Below, piece after piece: positions 35,200 to 43,072 of a stretch of DNA of 64,000 bases. The first letter of the stretch is position 1. Every line of letters starts with the position of its first letter. The DNA comes from Massilia sp. KIM (lineage in GTDB: Bacteria > Pseudomonadota > Gammaproteobacteria > Burkholderiales > Burkholderiaceae_D). The notes under the pieces are model-generated. The model made no database searches. It was not told the DNA's origin and saw nothing but the letters and a program-made list of their open reading frames with translations. A program made the translations under genes and the position numbers. The stretch covers positions 1 through 64,000 of the forward strand of contig NZ_MVAD01000001.1 in the NCBI RefSeq assembly GCF_002007115.1. The letters are read 5' to 3'.

Positions 35200-36630
35200 A
35201 TGAAACAACTGTATATCGATGGCCGGTGGATCGACGGCGCCGCGGTGAGCACCTCCCGCAGCCCTTCCGACCGCAGCGACCTCATCGCCGAGTATGCGAG
35301 CGCGGGCGCGGAGCAGGCCGTCATGGCGGTGGCGGCCGCCCATGCCGCCGCGCCGGGCTGGGGCCTGTCGGGCGTGCAGCAGCGCGCCGATGCGCTGGAC
35401 GCCATCGGCAGCGAAATCCTGGCGCGCAAGGTCGAACTCGGCACCCTGTTGTCGCGCGAAGAGGGCAAGACGCTGCCCGAAGGTATTGCCGAGGTCGGGA
35501 GGGCCGGCGCCATCTTCAAGTTCTTTGCCCAGGAGGCGCTGCGCGTGCGCGGCGATCACCTGGCCTCGGTGCGTCCCGGCATCGAGGTCGACGTCACCCG
35601 CGAGCCCGTGGGCGTCGTCGGCATCATCGCTCCCTGGAATTTTCCGATAGCCATTCCGGCCTGGAAGATCGCACCGGCCCTGGCCTACGGCAATACCGTC
35701 GTCTTCAAGCCGGCGGAGCTGGTGCCGGGCAGCGCCTGGGCGCTGGCCGAGATCATCAGCCGGGCTGGCCTGCCGCCCGGCGTGTTCAACCTGGCGATGG
35801 GGCCGGGCCGCGTGGTGGGCGAAGCGATGCTCAACGACAGCCGCGTCAACGCCATCAGCTTTACCGGTTCCACATCCACCGGCGAACGGGTGCTGCTGGC
35901 CTGCGCCAAGCGCCGCGCCCGCGTCCAGCTCGAGATGGGCGGCAAGAATCCGCTGGTGGTGCTGGCCGACGCCGACCTCGACGTGGCGGTCAACGCGGCG
36001 CTGCAGGGTTCCTTCTATTCCACCGGGCAGCGCTGCACGGCATCCTCGCGCCTGATCGTGGACGAGCAGATCTACGGCCGCTTCATCGACGACCTGGCCG
36101 GACGCATGGCGGCCCTGAAGGTGGGGCATGCACAGCACGAAGGCACCGACATCGGGCCGGTCGTCGACGCCTCCCAGCTGGAGCAGGACTTGTCCTATAT
36201 CGAAATCGCGAAAGGGGAGGGGGCGCGGCTGGTATGCGGCGGCGAGCGCCTGAAGCGCGACACCGAGGGCTATTTCCTGAGCCCCGCGCTGTTCGCCGAC
36301 TGCGAACCCGGCATGCGCCATGCGCGCGAAGAAATTTTCGGACCCGTGGCCTCGGTGATCCCCGCCAAGGGCTACGAGCACGCGCTGGCGCTGGCCAACG
36401 ACACCGAATTCGGCCTGACCGCGGGCATCTGCACCACCTCGCTCAAGCACGCGACCCATTTCAAGCGCAATGCGAAGGCGGGCATGGTCATGGTCAACCT
36501 GCCCACCGCCGGGGTCGATTACCACGTACCTTTCGGTGGCACCAAGGCGTCGAGCTTCGGGCCGCGCGAACAGGGAACGCACGCGGTGGAATTCTTTACC
36601 ACCGTGAAGACGAGCTATACCGGCGCCTGA
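35200..36630 (+). CDS. NAD(P)-dependent aldehyde dehydrogenase, alpha-ketoglutaric-semialdehyde type
   Basis: A 476-aa ALDH-superfamily enzyme. Catalytic elements are intact: APWNFPIAIP (Asn), LEMGGKNPLVV (general-base Glu) and STGQRCTASSRL (nucleophile Cys). The C-terminal NLPTAGVDYHVPFGGTKASS is typical of 2,5-dioxopentanoate (alpha-ketoglutaric semialdehyde) dehydrogenases of pentose, glucarate and hydroxyproline pathways. ATG 35200 has AGGGGA upstream. No partner dehydratase or transporter is adjacent, so the pathway is uncertain; a succinate-semialdehyde or general aldehyde role is possible. Divergent from the GT2 operon (252-bp gap). Confidence 0.85.
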   Translation: MKQLYIDGRWIDGAAVSTSRSPSDRSDLIAEYASAGAEQAVMAVAAAHAAAPGWGLSGVQQRADALDAIGSEILARKVELGTLLSREEGKTLPEGIAEVGRAGAIFKFFAQEALRVRGDHLASVRPGIEVDVTREPVGVVGIIAPWNFPIAIPAWKIAPALAYGNTVVFKPAELVPGSAWALAEIISRAGLPPGVFNLAMGPGRVVGEAMLNDSRVNAISFTGSTSTGERVLLACAKRRARVQLEMGGKNPLVVLADADLDVAVNAALQGSFYSTGQRCTASSRLIVDEQIYGRFIDDLAGRMAALKVGHAQHEGTDIGPVVDASQLEQDLSYIEIAKGEGARLVCGGERLKRDTEGYFLSPALFADCEPGMRHAREEIFGPVASVIPAKGYEHALALANDTEFGLTAGICTTSLKHATHFKRNAKAGMVMVNLPTAGVDYHVPFGGTKASSFGPREQGTHAVEFFTTVKTSYTGA

Positions 36631-36727
36631 AGCAGCTTCAGGCAGGGGAGGGAGGCCGCGCATCTTTCCTGGCGGTCAGATGCGCGGAACAGCGGCCGGA
36701 AGGCTTACGGCCGCGGGCGTTCAGGGT

Positions 36728-38335
36728 TCACTTGCGCGAGAAGCCGGTATCGTCGTCCATCTTGCGGTCGCCGGCCAGCTTGTTGGCGCCGGCAGGGCTG
36801 CGCGGCAGGCCGCCCGTAGTGTCGTTCGACTGGTGCACGGCCTCGTCGCGCTGCATGCTGCCACCCGGTTTCCAGCCGGGGTTCTCGTTTTGCGGGCCGC
36901 TGTTGCCCGGGCTGCGCGGCAGGCCGCCCGCCACGTCGTTCGAGAGGTGTACGTCGACGGTGCCAGCCTCACGCGCGCCCGGGCCGGTCTGCGAACCCTC
37001 GCGGTCGGTGCTGTGCTGGGCGTTGCCTCCGCTTTGCTGGGCGCTGCCGCCGCTTTGTTGAGCAATGCTGTCGCCCTGTTGGGTGCCGCCGCCGCTCTGC
37101 TGAGATCCACCGCCACCCTGTAGGGTGCTGCCGCCGCTCTGCTGAGCTTCACCGGCCCCCTGTTGGACGCTGGCACCACCCTGTAGCGTGCTACCACCGC
37201 TCTGCTGAGCGCCGCCAACGCCCTGTTGGACACTGCCGCCACCCTGTTGGGCGCTGCCGCCGCTCTGCTGGACACTGCCGCTGGACGGTTGAATTCCCCC
37301 GTCCGCTTCAGCCCCGCCGCTCTGCCGCGAGCGCTGCACCTCGGTGCGCATGCCACCCACCTGGGCATCGGTGCGCATGCCGCCGACCTGGGTGGACGAC
37401 TCCATGCCATCGCCCTCGGCATCCGAGCGCATCCCGCCGCCTTGGGCGTTCGACTCCATGCCGCCCGTCGATGCGCCCGGCAAGCCCGCGCCTCCCGATC
37501 CTCCCGGCAGCGTTCCACCGGCCGACGCGCCCGGCTGCATTCCGCCTCCTGAGGCTCCCGGCTGCGATGCGGACTGGCGCGCGCCCGAGCCGATGCCGGT
37601 CGACTGGGTTCCGCTCGCCTGCACCCCAGCCGGTGCCACGTCGTCCTGCCGACCCCCGCTCGTCTGCAGGTGATCGATCGGGGCCGACTGGCGGTTGCCC
37701 GGCGCATTGCCGCTCATCGCGGCCGGACGGTTCCCGTACACGTCGCCTTGTTCCGAGCCCGGCATTCCGGCCTGGGTGCCGTGGGCGGCGGGACCGGTCG
37801 TGCCCGGGGGAACGCCGTGGTGGCGACCGAGCGAGCCGCCCTGCAGCTCGGGCTGGGCGGGGTCTTGCGGATTCATCCGGTGCGCGGCCTGGCTGTTGCC
37901 CTGCTGGTTGGCCGGGTGGGCCATAAGATCGGTGCCGGAATCGGCGGGACGGTGTCCCACCGGCTGTTCGAGCTTGCCCCAGGCTTCCGAATGCATTTCC
38001 ATCTGGCGCTGGTGGCTGTCGGTGATGCCTTGTTGCGGACCGGAGCCGCCGGTCTGCTGGCTCTGCATCGAGCCGCCCTGCAGTTCTCCGGACGAGGTCG
38101 GCGCGCGGCTGTCGTCGCGGTTGAACCAGTCGGCGTCGGTCCCGACAGGTCCTTCCTCCGGACGCTGCACGCCCTGCTGGCCACTACCCGGCAGGCCGGC
38201 CTGCTGCACCGCGCCCTGCGGATAGGTGTGGTCGTTCGGACCGCTCGTGGTATTACCTTTCGATCCCGGAGTCCATTTCTCATTGGCTCCGTTATTGGTC
38301 TGGTTATTGGATTCGCTGCGTTGGTTCGCATCCAT
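36728..38335 (-). CDS. repetitive hydrophilin-like disordered protein
   Basis: A 535-aa protein, almost wholly Gly, Gln, Ser, Asn and Ala, with no hydrophobic core and no Cys. A strong SD (AGGAGG, 6 nt spacing) supports translation. It has no signal peptide or membrane segment. Residues 258-329 hold eight 9-residue units ending GGM, and 356-439 hold twelve 7-residue units (QQSGGSA type). Near the C-terminus a SND-x-x-GGLPRSP motif occurs twice (about 465-476 and 503-514). Composition meets the loose definition of hydrophilins/LEA-like desiccation proteins, and the divergent neighbour is a KGG stress protein. A function in water-stress protection is inference; I recognise no family. Confidence 0.75.
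   Translation of the reverse strand: MDANQRSESNNQTNNGANEKWTPGSKGNTTSGPNDHTYPQGAVQQAGLPGSGQQGVQRPEEGPVGTDADWFNRDDSRAPTSSGELQGGSMQSQQTGGSGPQQGITDSHQRQMEMHSEAWGKLEQPVGHRPADSGTDLMAHPANQQGNSQAAHRMNPQDPAQPELQGGSLGRHHGVPPGTTGPAAHGTQAGMPGSEQGDVYGNRPAAMSGNAPGNRQSAPIDHLQTSGGRQDDVAPAGVQASGTQSTGIGSGARQSASQPGASGGGMQPGASAGGTLPGGSGGAGLPGASTGGMESNAQGGGMRSDAEGDGMESSTQVGGMRTDAQVGGMRTEVQRSRQSGGAEADGGIQPSSGSVQQSGGSAQQGGGSVQQGVGGAQQSGGSTLQGGASVQQGAGEAQQSGGSTLQGGGGSQQSGGGTQQGDSIAQQSGGSAQQSGGNAQHSTDREGSQTGPGAREAGTVDVHLSNDVAGGLPRSPGNSGPQNENPGWKPGGSMQRDEAVHQSNDTTGGLPRSPAGANKLAGDRKMDDDTGFSRK
37019..37270 (-). repeat. 12 x 21-bp (heptapeptide) tandem repeat
   Basis: Encodes residues 356-439 as twelve in-frame heptads of the form [QL]-Q-[SG]-[GVAD]-[GSE]-x-x (for example QQSGGSA, QQGGGSV, LQGGASV). 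No register slip occurs. Confidence 0.9.
37349..37564 (-). repeat. 8 x 27-bp (nonapeptide) tandem repeat
   Basis: Encodes residues 258-329 as eight in-frame nonapeptides, most ending in GGM (QPGASGGGM, LPGASTGGM, RTDAQVGGM). The first four are Pro-rich and the last four are charged. Confidence 0.85.
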
Positions 38336-38668
38336 CTTGGCCTCCTATCGGAATTCGTGAGGGGCTGCGCGGACGAGCGCGGCCATATAAAGCCATGATG
38401 CTCGCCCCTCCCAGAGGACAGTATAGGAAGACGTAGTGGGGCAATGTAGGACTGCTACTGACAACGTTTATTGACTACTGGAAGTAAATTTTCACTGGTG
38501 CATTTTCTGTCGCGTGTAGTCCTACAAAGTCATCTGAAAACGTCCTATACCCTCATCTACCGGGCGTGCCTAAGATGACTTTCGACCTGCACTCATCGGC
38601 TTCGCCGCTGGGTGTATGGTCAAGCCTGCCGCAGGACGCGGCGGTTTCTATAAGCGAACAGGGAGAAG
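38336..38668. promoter_or_regulatory. divergent control region with nested inverted repeats
   Basis: A 333-bp, locally AT-richer gap between the hydrophilin-like and KGG genes. Outer repeat: GTATAGGA (38421-38428) and TCCTATAC (38543-38550). Inner repeat: TGTAGGACT (38445-38453) and AGTCCTACA (38518-38526). Each repeat, read outward, contains a CCTAYA element like the -10 box of RpoS-dependent promoters (CCTATACT toward the minus-strand gene, CCTATACC toward the plus-strand gene). Confidence 0.5.
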
Positions 38669-38995
38669 ATGATCATGGCCTCAAGCAATCAAGGTAGTAA
38701 ACAAGGCGGTAACCAAGGCGGCAGCAGCCAAAGCAGCGGCACCCGCAATCGCGGCTTCGCATCGATGGATCCGGCACGCCAGCGCGAGATCGCCAGCCAG
38801 GGTGGCAAGGCCGCCCATGCCAAGGGCACCGCCCACGAGTTCACCTCGGAAGAAGCACGCCGCGCCGGCAGCATGAGCCACGGCAACCGACAGTCGGCCA
38901 ACGCCGGTTCGGGCAGCGCCTCGCGTACCAGCAGCAAGAGCAGCGGTAACCGCCAGAGCTCGTCGGGTGGCAGCCGCGGCGGCTCGAAAGAGTAA
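38669..38995 (+). CDS. KGG-motif general stress protein
   Basis: A 108-aa hydrophilic protein; GGGAG precedes ATG 38669, and ATG 38675 (MASSNQGS...) is an alternative start. It contains one KGG/YciG-type motif (RGFASMDPARQREIASQGGKAAHAKG) and a second, degenerate half (HEFTSEEARRAGSM). The rest is Ser/Gly/Arg-rich low complexity. YciG-like proteins are RpoS-controlled stress proteins in enterobacteria. Divergent from the repetitive hydrophilin-like gene, with which it probably shares regulation. Confidence 0.88.
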   Translation: MIMASSNQGSKQGGNQGGSSQSSGTRNRGFASMDPARQREIASQGGKAAHAKGTAHEFTSEEARRAGSMSHGNRQSANAGSGSASRTSSKSSGNRQSSSGGSRGGSKE

Positions 38996-39048
38996 GCCGT
39001 GATCGACCAGGTTTGCCGGCCCCGGCCGGCAAACCGATACCAGGAAAT

Positions 39049-39072
39049 GGGGAGCCGAGGGCTCCCCGTTTT
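39049..39072 (+). terminator. terminator after the KGG gene
   Basis: An 8-bp stem (39049-39056 with 39060-39067), loop GAG, then GTTTTGTTT. A second, stronger 11-bp inverted repeat without T-run lies just before it (39010-39020 with 39025-39035). Confidence 0.7.
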
Positions 39073-39151
39073 GTTTCTGATACCACACAAATCGACGAAG
39101 GGATGCGGTAGAATCGCTGCGCCTTTTTCAACCTTCCTGAGGATCCTTCCC

Positions 39152-39553
39152 GTGAAATCTGCGGTTATCCGTCAAGTCAAGAGCCTGTCGATGTCCTGCG
39201 ACCGCGTGGGCAATCTCCTGCTGGCCAAGTTCTCCACCCATGGCGCCGGCGATGTCGCCATCTACGTGCCTGCGAACATCGTGTTCTGGCTGCTCAGGCA
39301 CCTGCCGGTGAACCAGGATCCGCGCCTGCAGCCGCCGCCGGCCGGCCCGTCGATCACCCAGCACGACTGGGAAAATCCTTACATCCCGCGCGCCCAGTAC
39401 GTCAACGCCAAGGAATTGCCGGGCGCCATCCGCATGACCTTCGCCCTGGACGCCAAGCAGGACCTGACCGTGGTGCTGGACCGCAGCAACGTCGAACTCA
39501 TGCGCCAGATCATGGCCATGTACACCAAGGACCTGATCGACCTCGACGCCTGA
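39152..39553 (+). CDS. conserved hypothetical protein (133 aa)
   Basis: A 133-aa cytoplasmic protein with GTG start 39152, chosen because GAGGA lies 8 nt upstream and the frame upstream of it runs through the KGG terminator. Two alpha/beta halves are visible (VKSLSMSCDRVGNLLLAKFST ... VAIYVPANIVFWLLRHLP; AIRMTFALDAKQDLTVVLDRSNVELMRQIMAMY). No signal peptide or known motif. I do not recognise the family. Monocistronic or weakly linked to the downstream M14 peptidase gene (106-bp gap). Confidence 0.7.
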   Translation: MKSAVIRQVKSLSMSCDRVGNLLLAKFSTHGAGDVAIYVPANIVFWLLRHLPVNQDPRLQPPPAGPSITQHDWENPYIPRAQYVNAKELPGAIRMTFALDAKQDLTVVLDRSNVELMRQIMAMYTKDLIDLDA

Positions 39554-39659
39554 GGCCTCGCTTGCACACCGGGGCAGGGGAGGCCGCCAGCCGCCCCGCC
39601 ACGCGCCACGCGCTCCGGTATCATTGCCGGATATTGTCCGGCCACGAAAGGATCTCCCC

Positions 39660-40781
39660 ATGCCCATCAAAATCAGCCAGGCCTTCGATTCCGGCGCCAT
39701 CGAGGTCGTGCGCGCCGACAGCGCGAAGCAGATCGACCTGAACCTGCGCAAGGATTCTCACGCCGACATCCATCAGTGGTTCCACTTCCGCCTCCAGGGC
39801 GCGCGCGGCCAGGCCTGCACCATCCGCTTCCTCAACGCCGGACAGGCGACCTATCCGAAGGGCTTCGAGGACTACCAGGTGGCCGCGAGCTACGACACCG
39901 AGAACTGGTTCCGCGTGCCGACCAGCTTCGACGGCCAGGTGATGACCGTCAACCACACTCCCGAGCTCGACAGCATCTACTACGCCTATTTCGAACCCTA
40001 CACCTGGGAGCGCCACCTGCGCCTGCTAGGTGAAGTGGCCGAGAACCCGATCGCGCGCGTGCACGACATCGGCACTACCATCGACGGCCGCGACATGAAC
40101 CTGGTCGTGATCGGCAACCCGGCGGCGGAGAAGAAGATCTGGGTGATCGCGCGCCAGCACCCGGGCGAGACCATGGCCGAATGGTTCGTCGAGGGCATGA
40201 TGGACGCGCTGCTGGACAGCGCCAACCCGGTGTCCCGCAAGCTGCTGCAGCGCGCGGTGTTCTACATCGTCCCCAACATGAACCCGGACGGTTCGGTGCG
40301 CGGCAACCTGCGCACCAATGCCGCCGGCGCCAACCTGAACCGCGAGTGGATGACGCCCAGCCTGGAGCGCAGCCCTGAAGTGCTGTGCGTCAAGAACAAG
40401 ATCCACGAGACCGGCGTCGACATGTTCTTCGACATCCACGGCGACGAGGCGCTGCCCTACAACTTCGTGGCGGGCAACGAAATGCTGGCCGACTTCACGC
40501 CGGAACGCATGGAGCGCCAGAAAGCGTTTGTCGAGCGCTACATGGCCGCCAGCCCCGACTTCCAGAACGTCTACGGCTACGCCGCCAGCAAGTACAACGA
40601 AGAGCTGCTGACCCTGGCCTCGAAGTACATCGGCCACACCTTCAAGTGCCTGTCCCTGACCCTGGAGATGCCCTTCAAAGACAACGCCAACCTGCCCGAT
40701 CCGCACACCGGCTGGAACGGCGCGCGCAGCGCGGCCCTGGGCGCGGCGATGCTCCAGCCCATCCTGCAGTCGCTGGACTGA
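39660..40781 (+). CDS. M14-family zinc carboxypeptidase, cytosolic-carboxypeptidase (CCP)-like
   Basis: A 373-aa protein without signal peptide. An N-terminal beta-sandwich of the CCP type (about 5-120; SHADIHQWFHFRLQGARG, YFEPYTWERHL) precedes an M14 peptidase domain. Zinc ligands are in RQHPGETMAEW (HxxE) and DIHGDEALP (His). Substrate residues are in NMNPDGSVRGNLRTNAAGANLNREW, and the catalytic Glu is in SLTLEMPFKDN. ATG 39660 has AAAGGA upstream. Eukaryotic CCPs remove C-terminal glutamates; the bacterial substrate is unknown. It heads an apparent operon with the CYTH and serine-hydrolase genes (4-bp gap). Confidence 0.88.
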   Translation: MPIKISQAFDSGAIEVVRADSAKQIDLNLRKDSHADIHQWFHFRLQGARGQACTIRFLNAGQATYPKGFEDYQVAASYDTENWFRVPTSFDGQVMTVNHTPELDSIYYAYFEPYTWERHLRLLGEVAENPIARVHDIGTTIDGRDMNLVVIGNPAAEKKIWVIARQHPGETMAEWFVEGMMDALLDSANPVSRKLLQRAVFYIVPNMNPDGSVRGNLRTNAAGANLNREWMTPSLERSPEVLCVKNKIHETGVDMFFDIHGDEALPYNFVAGNEMLADFTPERMERQKAFVERYMAASPDFQNVYGYAASKYNEELLTLASKYIGHTFKCLSLTLEMPFKDNANLPDPHTGWNGARSAALGAAMLQPILQSLD

Positions 40782-40785
40782 GCCC

Positions 40786-41259
40786 ATGGGCGTCGAGATC
40801 GAGCGCAAGTTCCTGGTGGTGAACGAGGCCTGGCGCTCGCTCGGCGAGCCGGTGCTGCTGCGCCAGGGCTACCTGTGCGCCGACCCGCTGCGCACCGTGC
40901 GCGTGCGCATCGAGGGCGACCAGGGCCTGCTCACCATCAAGAGCAAGAACGAAGGCGCCGCGCGCGGGGAGTGGGAGTATCCGATCCCCTTGCTCGAGGC
41001 CGCCGAACTGCTGGACCGGCTGTGCGAACGCCCGCTGGTCGAGAAATACCGCCGCCGCATTCCCTACGCCGGTTTCGTCTGGGAAGTCGACGAATTCCTG
41101 GGCGAGAACGCCGGCCTGGTGGTGGCCGAGATCGAGCTCCCGGCCGTTGACGCCGAATTCGCCTTGCCCGACTGGATAGGGCGCGAAGTCACCGGCGACA
41201 AGCGCTACTACAACTCCAGCCTGATCCGTTCCCCTTACTCCACCTGGACCCACGCATGA
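40786..41259 (+). CDS. CYTH-domain triphosphate tunnel metalloenzyme
   Basis: A 157-aa single-domain CYTH protein. It starts with the ExExK signature (VEIERKFLV) and continues with the charged tunnel strands RVRIEGDQGLLTIKSK, EKYRRRIPY, WEVDEFLGENAGLVVAEIEL and EVTGDKRYYNSSL. Characterised short bacterial members (Nitrosomonas NeuTTM type) hydrolyse inorganic tripolyphosphate; others are adenylate cyclases or thiamine triphosphatases. Lies 4 bp after the M14 gene and overlaps the next start as ATGA, so the three are co-translated. Confidence 0.9.
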   Translation: MGVEIERKFLVVNEAWRSLGEPVLLRQGYLCADPLRTVRVRIEGDQGLLTIKSKNEGAARGEWEYPIPLLEAAELLDRLCERPLVEKYRRRIPYAGFVWEVDEFLGENAGLVVAEIELPAVDAEFALPDWIGREVTGDKRYYNSSLIRSPYSTWTHA

Positions 41260-42401
41260 CCCAACTTTCCCGCCGCGGCCTGATCGCCTTCGGCCTGGCC
41301 CTGCTGCTGCCCGCGGGTGGCGCCTTCGCCGCCGACGCGGCGTATTTTCCACCCGCGGGCGACTGGGCCCGCAAGCCGCCCGAGCAACTGGGGATGGACC
41401 CGGCGGCGCTGGCCGCCGCGGTGCGCTACGCCCAGTCGCGCGAGACCGAGCGCGCGCGCGACTTCTCCGACCAGGAGGCCACCTTCGGCACCCGCTTGGG
41501 CTCGATGCCGAGCCGGCGCGCAGCGACCAACGGCCTGGTGATCTACAAGGGCTATGTGGTGGCGGAATTCGGCGACACCGCCTTCGTCGATCCGACCTAT
41601 TCGGTGGCCAAGAGCATGCTTGCCACGGTGGCCGGCGTGGCGCTGCGCGAGGGCCGCATCGCGCTCGACGAGCCGGTCGGCAAGCGCGTGACGGACGGCG
41701 GCTATGCCTCGGGCAACAATGCACTGGTGACCTGGAAGCAGCACCTGCAGCAGGAATCCGAGTGGGAAGGGAGCATGTGGGGCAAGCACAGCGACTTCAT
41801 CGGCAAGCAGGCCTTCGGCGCCGGCGAACGCAAGCCGCGCACGCTCCAGGCGCCCGGCAGTTTCTATGAATACAACGACGTGCGCATCAACCGTTTCGCC
41901 CTGTCGCTGCTGCAGGTCTTCAAGCAGCCGGTGCCGGACGTGTTCCAGGAACAGGTGATGGACCCGATCGGCGCCTCCAATAGCTGGAAGTGGGTTGCCT
42001 ACCATAACAGCTACGTGGAACTGAACGGCAAGCAGGTGGCATCGGTCAGCGGCGGCACGCGCTGGGGCGGCGGCATGTGGATCAACAGCTGGGACATGGC
42101 GCGCTTCGGCTACCTGTGGCTGCGCGGCGGCGCCTGGAACGGCCGCCAGATCCTGCCGCCTGCCTATGTGAAGGCGGCCCTGAGCCCCAGCGCCCACGGG
42201 CCGGACTATGGCTACCTGTGGTGGCTCAACACCAAGGGCAAGAACCTGCCCGGCCTGCCGGCCAACGCCTATGCCGCGCTGGGGGCGGGCAGCAATACCA
42301 TCCTGGTCTCGCCCGACCACGACCTGGTGATCGTCTGGCGCTGGCATGCCGGGAATGCGGCCGAGTTCGCGACGCGGGTGATCGCCGCGATCCGGAAGTA
42401 A
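41256..42401 (+). CDS. secreted beta-lactamase-fold serine hydrolase
   Basis: A 381-aa protein with a twin-arginine-like/Sec signal (SRRGLIAFGLALLLPAGGAFA, cleavage near residue 25). A class C beta-lactamase/PBP4*-type fold follows: nucleophile YSVAKSM (SxxK), a Tyr block YEYNDVRIN, and a C-terminal LGAGSNTI in place of KTG. Relatives are esterases, D-aminopeptidases or 6-aminohexanoate-dimer hydrolases; true beta-lactamase activity is not implied. The start overlaps the CYTH stop as ATGA. A hairpin terminator follows. Confidence 0.88.
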   Translation: MTQLSRRGLIAFGLALLLPAGGAFAADAAYFPPAGDWARKPPEQLGMDPAALAAAVRYAQSRETERARDFSDQEATFGTRLGSMPSRRAATNGLVIYKGYVVAEFGDTAFVDPTYSVAKSMLATVAGVALREGRIALDEPVGKRVTDGGYASGNNALVTWKQHLQQESEWEGSMWGKHSDFIGKQAFGAGERKPRTLQAPGSFYEYNDVRINRFALSLLQVFKQPVPDVFQEQVMDPIGASNSWKWVAYHNSYVELNGKQVASVSGGTRWGGGMWINSWDMARFGYLWLRGGAWNGRQILPPAYVKAALSPSAHGPDYGYLWWLNTKGKNLPGLPANAYAALGAGSNTILVSPDHDLVIVWRWHAGNAAEFATRVIAAIRK

Positions 42402-42418
42402 GCCGGCATCACCATCGA

Positions 42419-42445
42419 CAGGGCGCGTTCAGCGCCCTGTTGTCT
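42419..42445. terminator. hairpin terminator between the serine hydrolase and VOC genes
   Basis: An 8-bp perfect stem (42419-42426 with 42432-42439), 5-nt loop, followed by TTGTCTTT on the plus strand. It can also serve the convergent VOC gene. Confidence 0.65.
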
Positions 42446-42453
42446 TTCCGGGC

Positions 42454-42882
42454 TCAGAAGCTGATGCGCACCGCCGGCGCGCTGCGCTCGGCCGCACCGT
42501 GGAAGACAGCCTCGATATTGTTCCCGTCCGGATCCAGCACGAAAGCGGCGTAATAGCCCGGGTGGTAAGCCCGCTCGCCCGGCGCGCCGTTGTCCCTGCC
42601 GCCATGGGCCAGCGCCGCCCGGTAAAAGGCGTCGACCATGGCCTGGTCCCGGGCCTGGAAGGCGAGGTGGTGGCGCCCCGTCAGCTCTCCCAGCGCCGCT
42701 TCGCTGCCGGGCGAGGAGATGAACAGCTCATCCGCCCAGAAGTAGGTCTCGCCGCTGCCGCCCAGCGGCACCTCGAGCACCTCGAACACGGCCGTATAAA
42801 AGCGCCGCGACGCGTCCAGGTCGCGCACCACCAGCTGAATGTGGTCGATCAGGCGTCCCCGGAAGAGTTCCTGTGTCTCCAT
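42454..42882 (-). CDS. VOC-family (glyoxalase/dioxygenase) protein
   Basis: A 142-aa VOC protein with paired beta-alpha-beta modules: LIDHIQLVVRDLDASRRFYTAVFE, GRHHLAFQARDQAMVDAFY and YYAAFVLDPDGNNIEAVFHG. Putative metal ligands are the His in DHIQL, the His in RHHLAF and the final Glu in NIEAV. SD GAGGAG is present. Function beyond the fold is unknown. Divergent from the Fur-boxed receptor gene. Confidence 0.87.
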   Translation of the reverse strand: METQELFRGRLIDHIQLVVRDLDASRRFYTAVFEVLEVPLGGSGETYFWADELFISSPGSEAALGELTGRHHLAFQARDQAMVDAFYRAALAHGGRDNGAPGERAYHPGYYAAFVLDPDGNNIEAVFHGAAERSAPAVRISF

Positions 42883-42975
42883 GTTGAGCTCCTCGACAAA
42901 GCGTTCCTTTTCTTCGGCCGTTCATCTTAATCCCGTCGGAATGCGCCGTCATCCCGCACACTCAAGAATGCGCAT

Positions 42976-42994
42976 GAGAATAGGAATGATTCTC
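42976..42994 (+). promoter_or_regulatory. Fur box upstream of the siderophore receptor
   Basis: GAGAATAGGAATGATTCTC is an imperfect palindrome matching 13 of 19 positions of the classical Fur consensus. It lies 79 bp before the receptor ATG, so iron repression is expected. Confidence 0.75.
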
Positions 42995-43072
42995 GTTTAC
43001 AAAAGCCGGCATTTTCTTTACAATAACTTTCATCTTTTAGCATTTCCTAAACATTGCACAGAAAAGGTTGGT

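Noticed and set aside
37000..37570. CRISPR-like array
   Set aside because: The regular repeats are in-frame coding tandem repeats without spacers.
41256..42401. Beta-lactamase resistance gene
   Set aside because: Has SxxK but lacks the KTG box and class C omega features; better called a generic serine hydrolase of this fold.
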